From: Aedoeadaptatus coxii
Lineage (GTDB): Bacteria; Bacillota; Clostridia; Tissierellales; Peptoniphilaceae
Length of the DNA stretch: 64,000 nt
Direction: 5' to 3' (one strand)
Assembly: GCF_903819215.1 (NCBI RefSeq)
Contig: NZ_CAIJCT010000006.1
The notes beneath the pieces are model-generated. The model did no database searches, had not been told where the DNA came from, and saw nothing but the letters and a program-made list of their open reading frames with translations. Positions 26,944-35,793 of this stretch are shown piece by piece. Every line of letters begins with the position of its first letter. Positions within the stretch are counted from its first letter, which is position 1. The translations under genes and the position numbers were made by a program.

Positions 26944-26971
26944 AAAAGACGAGGACCACTCGTCTTTTTTG
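26943..26971 (+). terminator. Terminator ending the metK-recD2-comF-MBOAT-SGNH run
   Basis: AAAGACGAG and CTCGTCTTT pair around GACCA with six T following. It is the first clear terminator after the one in the metK leader. Confidence 0.85.
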
Positions 26972-27070
26972 ATTTAAAAATAAATGAGTCTTTCGTGTCT
27001 TTGAAAAACCTATGGGGAAAATGTCAGAATCATAATGGGCATTACGAATACATTAGTGAAAGGAGGAAAT

Positions 27071-27586
27071 ATGGAGAACAAGGAGTTAATACAAAGGCTG
27101 AAGAATAGAGATGAAGACGCTTTGTACGTCGTCATCGAAGTGTACGGGAAAGTGTTAAAAGGCGTTATCTCAAAAACACTTTGGAAATATCCGAGCCTTT
27201 GGGATGAGGCGATGAATGATGCTCTTTTAAGTATTTGGCAAAATATCGACCATTTTGATCCGCAGAAGTCTTCTTTTAAAAATTGGTGCGCTGCGGTTTC
27301 AAAATACAAAGCTATCGATTTGCTCCGAAGGGAAAGTAAATTTAAAAACGTCATTCTCGACGAAAATTCTGTGACAAATGATCCTGATTTCCATTCCAAT
27401 TTAGAAATAGAAGAAATTCTATCCGCCTTAGACGACGAGGATAAAAAACTCTTTGAAAATATTTTTATTCGCGGACTTTCCTACGGGGAGGCGGCATCGG
27501 AACAATATATTTCTACGGAAAATGCCTATCAAAAAGTCAGCAGAGCGAGAAAGTTTTTAAGGAGATGGCGAGGTGAAAATATATGA
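27071..27586 (+). CDS. ECF-type RNA polymerase sigma factor
   Basis: The 171-residue protein has sigma region 2 (DEAMNDALLSIWQNIDHFDP, then FKNWCAAVSKYKAIDLLRRE) and region 4 (LSYGEAASEQYISTENAYQ, then a basic recognition-helix end). ECF sigma factors respond to envelope or other extracytoplasmic stress. ATG 27071 is chosen because AAAGGAGG sits directly upstream; a 12-codon longer frame has no support. The next gene overlaps by 4 bases (ATGA) and encodes a membrane protein of the anti-sigma type. Confidence 0.9.
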   Translation: MENKELIQRLKNRDEDALYVVIEVYGKVLKGVISKTLWKYPSLWDEAMNDALLSIWQNIDHFDPQKSSFKNWCAAVSKYKAIDLLRRESKFKNVILDENSVTNDPDFHSNLEIEEILSALDDEDKKLFENIFIRGLSYGEAASEQYISTENAYQKVSRARKFLRRWRGENI

Positions 27587-28620
27587 AAGATAATCTGTAC
27601 GATCAATTGAATAATATGAAAATAAAATACGAAGAAGTTCCTCTCGAAGATGTTGAAAGAGAAAGGTTGAGAGAAACGGTGAAGCGTTTAAAATACAAAA
27701 ATAGGAGACGGCTTTTCGCGAGAAAAATAGGGGCGACGGCGGCCGTATTACTGTTGGCATTTGGCGTCACGAACTACGCATCCGACGGCTACGTTTTGGC
27801 CAAGACGAGGGAGATCAAGGACAACATCACCTTGAGTTTATCGAGCGCAATGGGTCTTTCTGCCGATGTAGACAAGTATAGTGTCAATATAAGCGAACCT
27901 TTTGAGATCGACGGCAAAAAATATGTTTTGGATAAAATCACGACAGAGGACAATAATTTATACGTCGTGCTTTTGAGCTTCAATGGTCCAGGTGAAAAGC
28001 TGTCGGAGGGTGCCCACTTAACGGAACTTAAAGTAAACGGCAAAGAGGTAAAAGTTCTCGGCTCAAGCGGCCAGGTAGGAAATTTGCCGGGCAATCCGAA
28101 TGTTAACGTCATATCTTTAAAGTATTCTTTGAACAATCCCTTGCCTAAAGAAGGTACTGCACAATTGGAATTTACCTTTAATGAACTTATGGGAAATAAC
28201 AAAAAGATTTCCATCGCGACTCGTGTGGATATGGGGAAGATGAAAATGGAAAAAAGGATCATCGCAAAAGATTTTGTCGTACCGAATGGTAATGGGATGA
28301 TGATTAAGGAATTCGCCATGAGCCCGGCTTCACAAAAAATGATACTCTCCTACCCGCCATCGGCAAAGGATACTATTTTTTCGGTAAAGGCGAGAGATTC
28401 CAAAGGTCGCTTGGTTTATTTTGAAACGATCGAAGCAGGCAAAAACACATCGACCCTCTACTTCTCACCGGTTATCAGCGAAGTCACTGCCGATGAATTA
28501 TTAAACGACATCACATCATTGAAGTGTCAATTATATAAAGCGGAACTTCCCAACCGTAGCGGGAAAGAGTCCAATGAGGAACAGGCTATGGGCAGCGAGT
28601 TTACCCTTGATTTGAATTAA
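27583..28620 (+). CDS. DUF4179-like membrane protein, putative anti-sigma factor
   Basis: The 345-residue protein has a cytoplasmic N-terminus of about 45 residues, one membrane span (ATAAVLLLAFGVTNYA), and a long extracytoplasmic domain rich in beta-strand-like sequence. This layout and the coupling (ATGA) to an ECF sigma gene match DUF4179 anti-sigma proteins. Its presumed role is to hold the sigma factor at the membrane until a signal releases it (inference). No zinc-finger HxxxCxxC anti-sigma motif is visible, so the sigma-binding mode would differ from ZAS proteins. Confidence 0.75.
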   Translation: MKDNLYDQLNNMKIKYEEVPLEDVERERLRETVKRLKYKNRRRLFARKIGATAAVLLLAFGVTNYASDGYVLAKTREIKDNITLSLSSAMGLSADVDKYSVNISEPFEIDGKKYVLDKITTEDNNLYVVLLSFNGPGEKLSEGAHLTELKVNGKEVKVLGSSGQVGNLPGNPNVNVISLKYSLNNPLPKEGTAQLEFTFNELMGNNKKISIATRVDMGKMKMEKRIIAKDFVVPNGNGMMIKEFAMSPASQKMILSYPPSAKDTIFSVKARDSKGRLVYFETIEAGKNTSTLYFSPVISEVTADELLNDITSLKCQLYKAELPNRSGKESNEEQAMGSEFTLDLN

Positions 28621-28656
28621 AAAAAGTGTATCACTTGCAATCGAGTTAATAGTTGT

Positions 28657-28694
28657 AAAAAATGCCGAAGTCCTTTGGACTTCGGCATTTTTGC
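28657..28694. terminator. Bidirectional terminator between convergent genes
   Basis: Bases 28660-28673 (AAATGCCGAAGTCC) pair perfectly with 28677-28690, with A and T runs on either side. Confidence 0.9.
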
Positions 28695-28703
28695 AAAACC
28701 ATA

Positions 28704-29480
28704 TTAATAATGAATTTGTCCTCTCGAATAGAGCACGGCTTCTCCGGCGAGGAACACACGATCGCCTTCCACACGCGTGTGCAAAATGCCGGTGCGAGGG
28801 CTGGCTTGATAAGCGAGAATATCGGGTTTGCCGAGCACCTTCGACCAGTACACGGAAATGTGGCAGTGGCCCGATCCGCAAACGGGATCTTCGGCGACGA
28901 GAAGTTTCGGCGCGAAGGAGCGGGAGATGCAATCGTAATCGCCCTTGCCCTTTTGGGTGATGTGGACGATGAGTCCGTCGAGTTTTTCGATTTTGCGCAT
29001 GTCCGGATCGGCGCCCGGAATATCGAAGTCTTCGTCCATGACGAGGACGAGATCACGGCCGAGGTAAGCTTCTAAAGGCTTTCCGCCGACGGCATCTTCC
29101 ATTTCCGGCGTCACGTCTACTTTTTTCAAATCGTAAGCGGGGAAATCCAATTCGTAGAGATCGCCTTTTTGCGTTACTTTCAGTTTTCCCGATTTCGTAT
29201 TAAATACGACATCGTTCCGGTCCCGCTCGATAATGTTTAAGACGATAAAGGCGCTGGCCAAAGTGGCGTGGCCGCAAAGATCGATCTCATCTTTCGGCGT
29301 GAACCAACGGAGCAAATACTCGTCACGTTCCTTTGCGATAAAGGCGGTTTCGGAAAGATTATTTTCCTTGGCGATTTTTTGCATGGTGTCGTCGGTAACC
29401 GGCCGATCGGGAAGGCAGACGGCGGCGGGATTACCTTTAAACACTTCATCGGTAAAAGCGTCGACTATAAATTGTTTCAT
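28704..29480 (-). CDS. PhzF family epimerase/isomerase-like protein
   Basis: The 258-residue protein belongs to the PhzF superfamily (diaminopimelate-epimerase fold). The start FIVDAFTDEVFKGNPAAVCL is typical, the family Glu is in NNLSETAFI, and the C-terminal half has DPVCGSGHCH. Most such proteins outside phenazine clusters have no known substrate, and no phenazine genes are present here. AGGAGG precedes the start on the minus strand. It lies 13 bases downstream of the yihY-like gene, so the two are probably co-transcribed. Confidence 0.88.
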   Translation of the reverse strand: MKQFIVDAFTDEVFKGNPAAVCLPDRPVTDDTMQKIAKENNLSETAFIAKERDEYLLRWFTPKDEIDLCGHATLASAFIVLNIIERDRNDVVFNTKSGKLKVTQKGDLYELDFPAYDLKKVDVTPEMEDAVGGKPLEAYLGRDLVLVMDEDFDIPGADPDMRKIEKLDGLIVHITQKGKGDYDCISRSFAPKLLVAEDPVCGSGHCHISVYWSKVLGKPDILAYQASPRTGILHTRVEGDRVFLAGEAVLYSRGQIHY

Positions 29481-29492
29481 AATGAGATCCTC

Positions 29493-30425
29493 CTAACATA
29501 TACGTTCGTGTTGAGACACGATACCGTCAAATAACGTTTCTTTTCGCGGCCAGGTATTGCCGCCGTTTTCTATGGTGTAGAGCGTCGCCTGAAGGGCGCC
29601 TCCGAATAAAAGCATAAGTCCGAATAAATAGAGCCAAACTAAAAAAATGATCATCCCGGCGAGAGAGCCGTAGGTGTTGGAGTAGCTCGAAAAATTCGAT
29701 ACGTAAAAACTGAAACCCTGTGTCGCCAAAATAATGACCAGCGTCGTAAAGCCGGCGCTAATGGCCGTAATACGCTTCGACGATTTGTAGCCTTCGGGCC
29801 ATTTCGGCGCGAGATAATACAGAACGAAGAAGCTGATAAACATAAACACCAGGGGCACGAGATTCATCAAAAAAGTAATCACCCGATAAAGTCGCGGGGG
29901 GAATTCCAATAGATTAAAGATAAATTCCAAAAGATTACTTCCCACCACTTGAGTGGCAAAGATCAAAATAATAAGGGCAAAGAGGGCGATGGTCATTACA
30001 AAAGCCAGCGCCATAAGGGATAGAGGATTGCGCTTTTCCGTAAGATTCAGCACGTCGTTAATGGTACGAATGAGCTGCTTAATGCCCTTGCTGGCAATAT
30101 ACACCGAGCCGATAAGGGAAATGGAAAGCAATGTGGAAGACGAATTCAACTGGAGATCGCGGATAAAGCCAATGATAATATCTTTAACCGAGGGGGGCAG
30201 TTGATTGATTCCGTCGAACACTTTTTTCAGATAGCCGTCGTTAATGTAACTTACGATATTTAATAAGGCAATAAAAAAAGGAAAGATGGCCAAAATTAAA
30301 AAGTAAGACAGACCGGCGGCGTGCTGGAACAAATCATTATGTAATGTATGGTATAAAAAAATATCGAAAAAAGCGAAGGGCTTTTTTCTTACCAAACCTT
30401 TAAGTTTTCTTTTCCACAAGTTCAT
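29493..30425 (-). CDS. YihY/BrkB family inner-membrane protein
   Basis: The 310-residue protein has about six membrane segments and family landmarks near the start (LFQHAAGLSYFLILAIFPF) and in the middle (GSVYIASKGIKQLIRTIN). The function of YihY/BrkB proteins is not firmly known; a substrate-transport or envelope role is usually proposed. The start is placed at the ATG of MNLWKRKL (30425) because a GGAGGA site precedes it and the TATAAT box at 30450-30455 lies too close to the longer alternatives. It is transcribed divergently from the response regulator. Confidence 0.85.
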   Translation of the reverse strand: MNLWKRKLKGLVRKKPFAFFDIFLYHTLHNDLFQHAAGLSYFLILAIFPFFIALLNIVSYINDGYLKKVFDGINQLPPSVKDIIIGFIRDLQLNSSSTLLSISLIGSVYIASKGIKQLIRTINDVLNLTEKRNPLSLMALAFVMTIALFALIILIFATQVVGSNLLEFIFNLLEFPPRLYRVITFLMNLVPLVFMFISFFVLYYLAPKWPEGYKSSKRITAISAGFTTLVIILATQGFSFYVSNFSSYSNTYGSLAGMIIFLVWLYLFGLMLLFGGALQATLYTIENGGNTWPRKETLFDGIVSQHERIC

Positions 30426-30449
30426 GTTTACGAATTCCTCCATAGAGCG

Positions 30450-30487
30450 ATTATACCATAGTTGTGATAAAATAGAGGCAATATAAT
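30450..30487. promoter_or_regulatory. Closely spaced divergent promoters
   Basis: On the minus strand 30449-30458 reads as an extended -10, TGGTATAAT, serving the yihY-like gene. On the plus strand TATAAT at 30482-30487 serves the response regulator, with only a weak -35. The two start sites lie within about 50 bases, so one regulator could affect both directions. Confidence 0.55.
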
Positions 30488-30499
30488 GAAGGAGGACAT

Positions 30500-31195
30500 A
30501 TGCAATACAATGTTTTAGTTTGTGACGACGAGGTGGATATCGTCTCCGCAATCAAAATTTACTTAGAGGCTGAAGGCTACAAAGTATTTGAAGCGTACAA
30601 CGGCCTGGAAGCTATCGACATTATGGAAAACGAGGATATTCACTTGATCCTGATGGACCTTATGATGCCGAAAATGGACGGCATGAGCGCCATCGTTAAA
30701 ATTCGCGAGACGAGTAATATTCCCATCATCATATTAAGCGCGAAAAGCGAAATCACCGACAAGATTATCGGCTTAAACATGGGCGCCGACGATTACATCA
30801 TCAAGCCCTTTAACGCTGTTGAACTTATTGCGAGAGTTAATTCCGGTATTCGCCGCTACACATCCTTAGGCGCAGCGGAAATCGACGACGGCAATTATAC
30901 CGGCGGCCGCATTACATTAGACGACCACGCAAAAGAAGTGCGAGTCGACGGCAAAATCGCCAATCTCACGCCCCACGAATATAAGATTCTGCGACTTTTA
31001 ATTCGCAACAAAGGGCGCGTATTTTCAAGCGACGAAATTTACGAAATCGTATGGGAAGAAAGTGCCCACGACGTAAAAAAGGTCATTTCCGTTCACATTT
31101 CCCATTTGCGGGATAAAGTGGAAATCAATCCGAGAAAGCCCGACTATATTAAATCCGTCTACGGCATGGGCTACAAATTTGAGGACTTGGATTAA
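30500..31195 (+). CDS. OmpR/PhoB-family response regulator
   Basis: The 231-residue protein has a receiver domain (DDE at the acidic pocket, phospho-acceptor Asp in LILMDLMMP, Lys in DDYIIKPF) and a C-terminal winged helix (LTPHEYKILRLL, then VKKVISVHISHLRDKVE). The overall look is VanR-like. AAGGAGGA precedes ATG 30500. TAATG overlap couples it to the kinase gene. Its targets cannot be read from this window. Confidence 0.94.
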   Translation: MQYNVLVCDDEVDIVSAIKIYLEAEGYKVFEAYNGLEAIDIMENEDIHLILMDLMMPKMDGMSAIVKIRETSNIPIIILSAKSEITDKIIGLNMGADDYIIKPFNAVELIARVNSGIRRYTSLGAAEIDDGNYTGGRITLDDHAKEVRVDGKIANLTPHEYKILRLLIRNKGRVFSSDEIYEIVWEESAHDVKKVISVHISHLRDKVEINPRKPDYIKSVYGMGYKFEDLD

Positions 31196-32466
31196 TGTCT
31201 GAAGACGGCTTCGGATTAAAAGAACGCTTTAAGCGATGGTTTTTTAAATACAGCCGAGAAAGTTATTTGGAAATTGTCTGGCTGGACACGTGGTTTTTAA
31301 TTGCCCTCTTTAATATTCTCGACACTTTTTTCGGCGATCAGGCGGCATATGATCCTTCCATGTCCCCCTGGTATTTGCTTATCGCCACCATGGTGGTCAT
31401 CGTTTTTTGGCTGATTAAATTATTTATGACCACCACCTCCCGCACGTGGCTCTTTGGCTATTTGGTTCGGGAGCGGAAGAAAGAGAAGATTTACAAATAC
31501 TTCGCCTTGGTGAACACGGTGCTCGCCCTTTACGGCATGATGGTGTTTTGGGGCTTTCCTATTTTGTACGGCATTTTTCTCATGCCCGTTCTTCGCCTCA
31601 TGATCATGGGGGAAGACGAAGTCATTCAAAACAGAATTCTGCGCGCCGCCATCGCCGAAACCCAAAGTTACGTGGACATTACGGCCTTTTCTCCCATGAT
31701 GAAAGAGAAAACCTACGAATGTTTAATGGATCTGACTCGCATTAAAGACTCTATGTATCAGGCGGCTCAGGATCAGGTGAAGTCTCAAAAGATGAAGACG
31801 GAGCTGATTACCAATTTAAGCCACGACTTAAAGACGCCGCTGACGAGTATTATTAATTACGCCGATATTTTGAGCAAAAAAGAAACTATGGACGAAGAGG
31901 CCCGGAGTTATATTCGCATTCTCGGCAACAACTCCGAGCGCCTTAAAAGCATGATCATCAACTTAATCGACGCGTCGAAAACGGGAAGCGGCAATATTAC
32001 GCTGGAACCTGTGATTATCGAATTTAACGAACTTGTAAATCAAATTTACGGCGACAGCGCTGCAGATTACGAATCGCGAAATCTGAATTTTATTTACGAA
32101 ACCGACGTGGAGGATATTCCCATTTACACCGACGGCAATGTGTTGAGCCGCGTGATTCAAAATCTATTCAGCAATGTGTATAAATACGCTAAGCCCGACA
32201 CCGACGTCTTGGGACACGTTTCCGTCGTAGGAGATAAAATCTTCTTCAGTTTAAAGAATCAATCGAAAAACAAAATTAACATCTCCAAAGAGGAGCTCCA
32301 AAATCAATTTATTCGCGGCGACAAGAGCCGTACTACTGAAGGCAGCGGCCTCGGCCTTTACATCGCCAAAAACCTCGTGGAAATTTTAGGCGGAGAATTT
32401 CGCATCGTCGTCGACGACGATCAATTCCAAGTATTTGTCGAGCTTCCGAAAGAAATCAACCCGTAA
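31195..32466 (+). CDS. Sensor histidine kinase
   Basis: The 423-residue kinase has several N-terminal membrane segments in the first 140 residues or so with very short loops and no large outside sensor domain, so it probably senses within or near the membrane (inference). The HisKA domain has NLSHDLKTPLTSI with the phospho-His, and the ATPase domain has the N box (QNLFSNVYKYA) and G2 box (GSGLGLYIAKNLVE). ATG overlaps the regulator's stop. A terminator follows, so this is a two-gene operon. Confidence 0.93.
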   Translation: MSEDGFGLKERFKRWFFKYSRESYLEIVWLDTWFLIALFNILDTFFGDQAAYDPSMSPWYLLIATMVVIVFWLIKLFMTTTSRTWLFGYLVRERKKEKIYKYFALVNTVLALYGMMVFWGFPILYGIFLMPVLRLMIMGEDEVIQNRILRAAIAETQSYVDITAFSPMMKEKTYECLMDLTRIKDSMYQAAQDQVKSQKMKTELITNLSHDLKTPLTSIINYADILSKKETMDEEARSYIRILGNNSERLKSMIINLIDASKTGSGNITLEPVIIEFNELVNQIYGDSAADYESRNLNFIYETDVEDIPIYTDGNVLSRVIQNLFSNVYKYAKPDTDVLGHVSVVGDKIFFSLKNQSKNKINISKEELQNQFIRGDKSRTTEGSGLGLYIAKNLVEILGGEFRIVVDDDQFQVFVELPKEINP

Positions 32467-32503
32467 AAAAAGTTCCCTGACCGATCGGTACAGGGAACTT
32501 TCT
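32467..32503. terminator. Bidirectional terminator between the kinase gene and hpf
   Basis: AAAGTTCCCTG and CAGGGAACTTT pair perfectly around an 11-base loop that is itself partly self-complementary (ACCGATCGGT). Confidence 0.85.
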
Positions 32504-32509
32504 ATGCGT

Positions 32510-33055
32510 TTAGCGTGTGTAATCGTAATCGATTCGGCCGAAATTGCCGTCGCGGCGTCTGTAAAGGACAGCCGGTTCACCGGTGTCGCCGTCTAGGAAT
32601 ACGAAGAAATTATGGTTCAAGAGTTCCATTTGAAGAAGAGCTTCCTCTTCAAGCATAGGCGTTAAATGAAATTCCTTGCGCTTGGAAATAATCTTTCCTT
32701 GGTGATCCTCTTCATTTTCGGGAAGAGCTTGCTCGAAGTTTTCGAAACGAATGGATGCCGTATCGTGTTGGCGTTTTTTCAAACGTGTTTTATATTTACG
32801 AACTTGGCGTTCCAAAGCGTCGACGGCGAGATCGATGGAAGCGTACATATCTTCCGTCGTTTCTTCTGCGCGGACGATGGTGTTCGGTAAAAAGACGGTG
32901 ATTTCAGTGGTGTGATCGCCTTTTACCGCTGCGAACGTAACCTTCGCCTTCACCTCTTCGGTAAAATATTTGTCCAGCTTCGCTAACTTCTTTTCGGCTT
33001 GATTTTTAAGAGCCGATGTCAGTTCGATGTTTTTGCCGTAAAATTCAATACGCAT
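32510..33055 (-). CDS. hpf: Long-form ribosome hibernation promoting factor
   Basis: HPF binds the small ribosomal subunit in stationary phase; the long form dimerises 70S ribosomes to 100S on its own. The 181-residue protein has the N-terminal S30AE domain (MRIEFYGKNIELT to about residue 100), a linker, and the C-terminal dimerisation domain (KEFHLTPMLEEEALLQMELL, HNFFVFLDGDTGEPAVLYRR). A GAGAGGAG site lies upstream of the start. Monocistronic. Confidence 0.95.
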   Translation of the reverse strand: MRIEFYGKNIELTSALKNQAEKKLAKLDKYFTEEVKAKVTFAAVKGDHTTEITVFLPNTIVRAEETTEDMYASIDLAVDALERQVRKYKTRLKKRQHDTASIRFENFEQALPENEEDHQGKIISKRKEFHLTPMLEEEALLQMELLNHNFFVFLDGDTGEPAVLYRRRDGNFGRIDYDYTR

Positions 33056-33087
33056 ATAAACAACTCCTCTCGCTTCTTTTTTATTAT

Positions 33088-33112
33088 GTACCCTATATTA
33101 AATAATTGAAAC
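33088..33112 (-). promoter_or_regulatory. Sigma-B-like promoter candidate upstream of hpf
   Basis: On the minus strand GTTTCA, 13 bases, GGGTAC resembles the GTTTAA-N12-14-GGGTAT pattern of sigma-B promoters, which drive hpf in Bacillus. No sigma-B gene is in this window, so this may be chance. Confidence 0.3.
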
Positions 33113-33123
33113 GTCGGTTTAAC

Positions 33124-33151
33124 TTGAAGTATTCATTGGTTTTGCTATACT
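33124..33151 (+). promoter_or_regulatory. Promoter of the seven-gene envelope cluster
   Basis: TTGAAG (33124-33129), 16 bases, TATACT (33146-33151). A second TATACT lies at 33157-33162 with TTGGTT 15 bases upstream. Confidence 0.55.
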
Positions 33152-33188
33152 TTTCCTATACTCGATTCTGGAGGGATACAAGTTCAAT

Positions 33189-34100
33189 ATGCCAAAAGAA
33201 AAAAAGATTCCCCTCATCGGAATGCGCACCTTTAAAACCGCCCTTTCCGTCGTGGTGAGTCTGTTTATATCCAATGTGATCGGCCTCAATACGCCGCTTT
33301 TCGTCGCCATAGCCTCTATGACGACCATGCAGCCATCCGTTCACGAAACCCACAAAGCCGTGCGCCTACGAATGTTTACTTGCGTCATCGGCGTCGTCTT
33401 GGGTTATTTTTTGTCCCTGATTACGGACAATCATTACATTCGACCTTTGATTGCGGGTATCGGGATTATTATTATCATCCTCACTCTCCTGCATTTTAAA
33501 TTAAATCGCTATATCAACTTAACCAATATTATTTTTGTGGCGAGTTTTTCATCGACACAATCCCAATGGGTTTACGGCGTCAACCGATTGCTCGGTACGC
33601 TCCTTGGGATCACCGTGTCCATGATCATCAATTACCTCATCGCCAGACCCACGCCCAAAGTAAGTTTTGAGGCGCTCTTGGAAAAAAGCTACGACGATAT
33701 TTTTTATCTTTCCGAAGGCATTTTGCTCGCCGACGAAAAGCCGAAACTGGACGGCCTTCAAAAGGAGCTGAACAAGGCTCAGGATTCCTTCGAATTGATT
33801 CGAAAAGAAATCGACGAGCCCTTTTCCCGAGACGTAAACATCGAGGGTGTGGAGCGTTTACTGGAACTTTTTACAGAAGTATTCGTAGATCTGCAAGTAT
33901 TGCTTAAATTTAATATTGCAGATGCCAGGTTTACCGTGGAAAATAAATTGAGGGTTCAAGACATTTTCCATTACACGGAAATGTTTCAGAGCAAGGATCA
34001 AACCGTACCCGATTTTATGATAAATTACCACGTCAACGATATACTCACCCATTTAGAAGAAATTCAACATCTGTACGACGAAGGAGTAACCCATGTCTAA
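33189..34100 (+). CDS. ArAE-type (aromatic acid exporter family) membrane protein
   Basis: The 303-residue protein has about four to five membrane segments in the first 150 residues (FKTALSVVVSLFISNVIG; GIGIIIIILTLLHF) and a helical cytoplasmic C-terminal half. This is the layout of the PF06081 family (FUSC-related); transport has been shown for few members. A GGAGGG site precedes the start. It is first in a seven-gene run and overlaps the next gene by 8 bases, so the two are translationally coupled. Substrate unknown. Confidence 0.8.
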   Translation: MPKEKKIPLIGMRTFKTALSVVVSLFISNVIGLNTPLFVAIASMTTMQPSVHETHKAVRLRMFTCVIGVVLGYFLSLITDNHYIRPLIAGIGIIIIILTLLHFKLNRYINLTNIIFVASFSSTQSQWVYGVNRLLGTLLGITVSMIINYLIARPTPKVSFEALLEKSYDDIFYLSEGILLADEKPKLDGLQKELNKAQDSFELIRKEIDEPFSRDVNIEGVERLLELFTEVFVDLQVLLKFNIADARFTVENKLRVQDIFHYTEMFQSKDQTVPDFMINYHVNDILTHLEEIQHLYDEGVTHV

Positions 34101-35757
34101 TGAAAACAGCTGGATCAAGACACTGGACGATTTTGCAACCATCGTCGATTCCGCCCGTTACAGCATCTCCATGGACGAAATGTTTGAAGATGAAGCACTT
34201 TACGATCCTATTCGCGAAGCCGTTTCCGATTTCGACATGGCGAGCTGGCTTATGTTCGACACCCTGGAAAACAGGGAGACCACCCGCGGCTTAATGCATC
34301 AATTTTGGCGCCACCTCCACAAAGTGAGGAGCGTGGACTATTATTTAGAACCCTTTTTCGATTCCTATCTTTCCATTTATCGCGTCAATCACGTGGCGGA
34401 AAAGGGAATCTACATTCAAAACCTCGTCATTCAGGAGCCGGCGGTCATGATCCGTAAAACCGACGTGACGAAGGTTTTAAAAGAAGGCAGTTTATTTTTC
34501 GGCCGCGTACTTCATACGGAAAGCGGACATTACGCTTTCCACATCGCCAATATGGTGCCGGAAGATTTGGAGGAGCGCTTTACGGAAAAAGTAAAATCCA
34601 TGCTGAATCTGCAACCCCTCTTAAGCCAAGACCCCGACGGCTATTTAAAGAGCTTAAAAGACGGCAATCCCGATTTAATGTTTCTCTACGCATTGGGCAT
34701 CGAACAATCGCGAGAAGATCAAAATGAAGATCTTTACTACGGTTGGATCGGTGAAGACGATGACGGCGAGGAAGGGGAAGATCTCTACAGTCTCGCCGCC
34801 CATTTAGGCGTTACGCGGGAAGAAGTTATGGAAGATATTCACGTCTTGGAATGGATGGAATCCCGCCTATATATCATGAGCGGCCAATCCATGGAAGAGG
34901 ACGAATTTACGGAATACGATCCGCTTATTGAAGAAGCCGCAAAAGAAGGCGTTTTTTCAAGCGACGAACAGCTTCTCCGCGTGTTGGAATGTTTAAAAGT
35001 GTGGACGAAGGCGGGAACGGAGAGGGAAGCCTATTACTCGGTAATGAAATCCCAACAACGTCTCCTGACCTTAAAGGCCCATTTGGAACAATCCGTAGGC
35101 GGATTTTACCGCGCCTCGGAATTCGACAGAGCATTGAGCACCATGCCGGAGGAATACATTCCATGGATTGCCCAATACGATCGCTATTTGCAATGCTTTA
35201 TGAACCATAAAATGGAAGCCACTCAAACCGGCGCCCTCAATCGAAAATCGTTGGATATGGTGTTTCCCCTAATCGGCGTTATGGCATCGCCGGGAAGCAC
35301 CCATTTAAGAGAAGGCACCTATCCCGAACTCGTATTTTACCGCGCCTTTGCGGAGCTGAAGCAAATGATCGTCTTGGATGAAGGACGCTACATGCACACC
35401 ATCGCCATGGAACGCTATTTGGAACTTTCCCATCAGGAAAAACTTTCCCTTTGGCTCAGCACCCTTCTCCATCCGAACTTGGTACAAGCGGCGCCTTATT
35501 TTAAAGAATGGCCCGTGGGGAAATGGTGGGCGAAATTATTCGACAAAAAATACCTTACCTCCCTTTTAACCGTACCTCAGGCTGCCGATAAAAAGAATCG
35601 GATTCAATCCCTTACGGCGCAGCTGGGGCAGGATTTACAACTTTACCGCCTGGTCTATGCCGGCGAGTATCAAGTGGATTTAACGCCCCTCGGCGATGCG
35701 GTATTTCGTCGCATCGGCGCTTTAAAAAAAGACAATGTCGTATCGCTCTTTGGTTAA
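34093..35757 (+). CDS. Uncharacterised 554-residue protein coupled to the ArAE gene
   Basis: I do not recognise this family. There is no signal peptide or membrane span, so it is probably cytoplasmic. Visible features: a helical N-terminal 130 residues, a very acidic linker around residues 219-232 (EDDDGEEGED), a possible helix-turn-helix directly after it (LAAHLGVTREEVMEDIHVLE), and a C-terminal end (YQVDLTPLGDAVFRRI) that looks like the last strand and wing of a winged helix. Tryptophan and tyrosine are frequent. Its ATG lies inside the ArAE gene end, so the two proteins are made together. DNA or protein binding is possible but unproven. Confidence 0.7.
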   Translation: MSNENSWIKTLDDFATIVDSARYSISMDEMFEDEALYDPIREAVSDFDMASWLMFDTLENRETTRGLMHQFWRHLHKVRSVDYYLEPFFDSYLSIYRVNHVAEKGIYIQNLVIQEPAVMIRKTDVTKVLKEGSLFFGRVLHTESGHYAFHIANMVPEDLEERFTEKVKSMLNLQPLLSQDPDGYLKSLKDGNPDLMFLYALGIEQSREDQNEDLYYGWIGEDDDGEEGEDLYSLAAHLGVTREEVMEDIHVLEWMESRLYIMSGQSMEEDEFTEYDPLIEEAAKEGVFSSDEQLLRVLECLKVWTKAGTEREAYYSVMKSQQRLLTLKAHLEQSVGGFYRASEFDRALSTMPEEYIPWIAQYDRYLQCFMNHKMEATQTGALNRKSLDMVFPLIGVMASPGSTHLREGTYPELVFYRAFAELKQMIVLDEGRYMHTIAMERYLELSHQEKLSLWLSTLLHPNLVQAAPYFKEWPVGKWWAKLFDKKYLTSLLTVPQAADKKNRIQSLTAQLGQDLQLYRLVYAGEYQVDLTPLGDAVFRRIGALKKDNVVSLFG

Positions 35758-35793
35758 AAGAGGAGTGTATTCCCGAAACGAGAAGGTGAGGCC

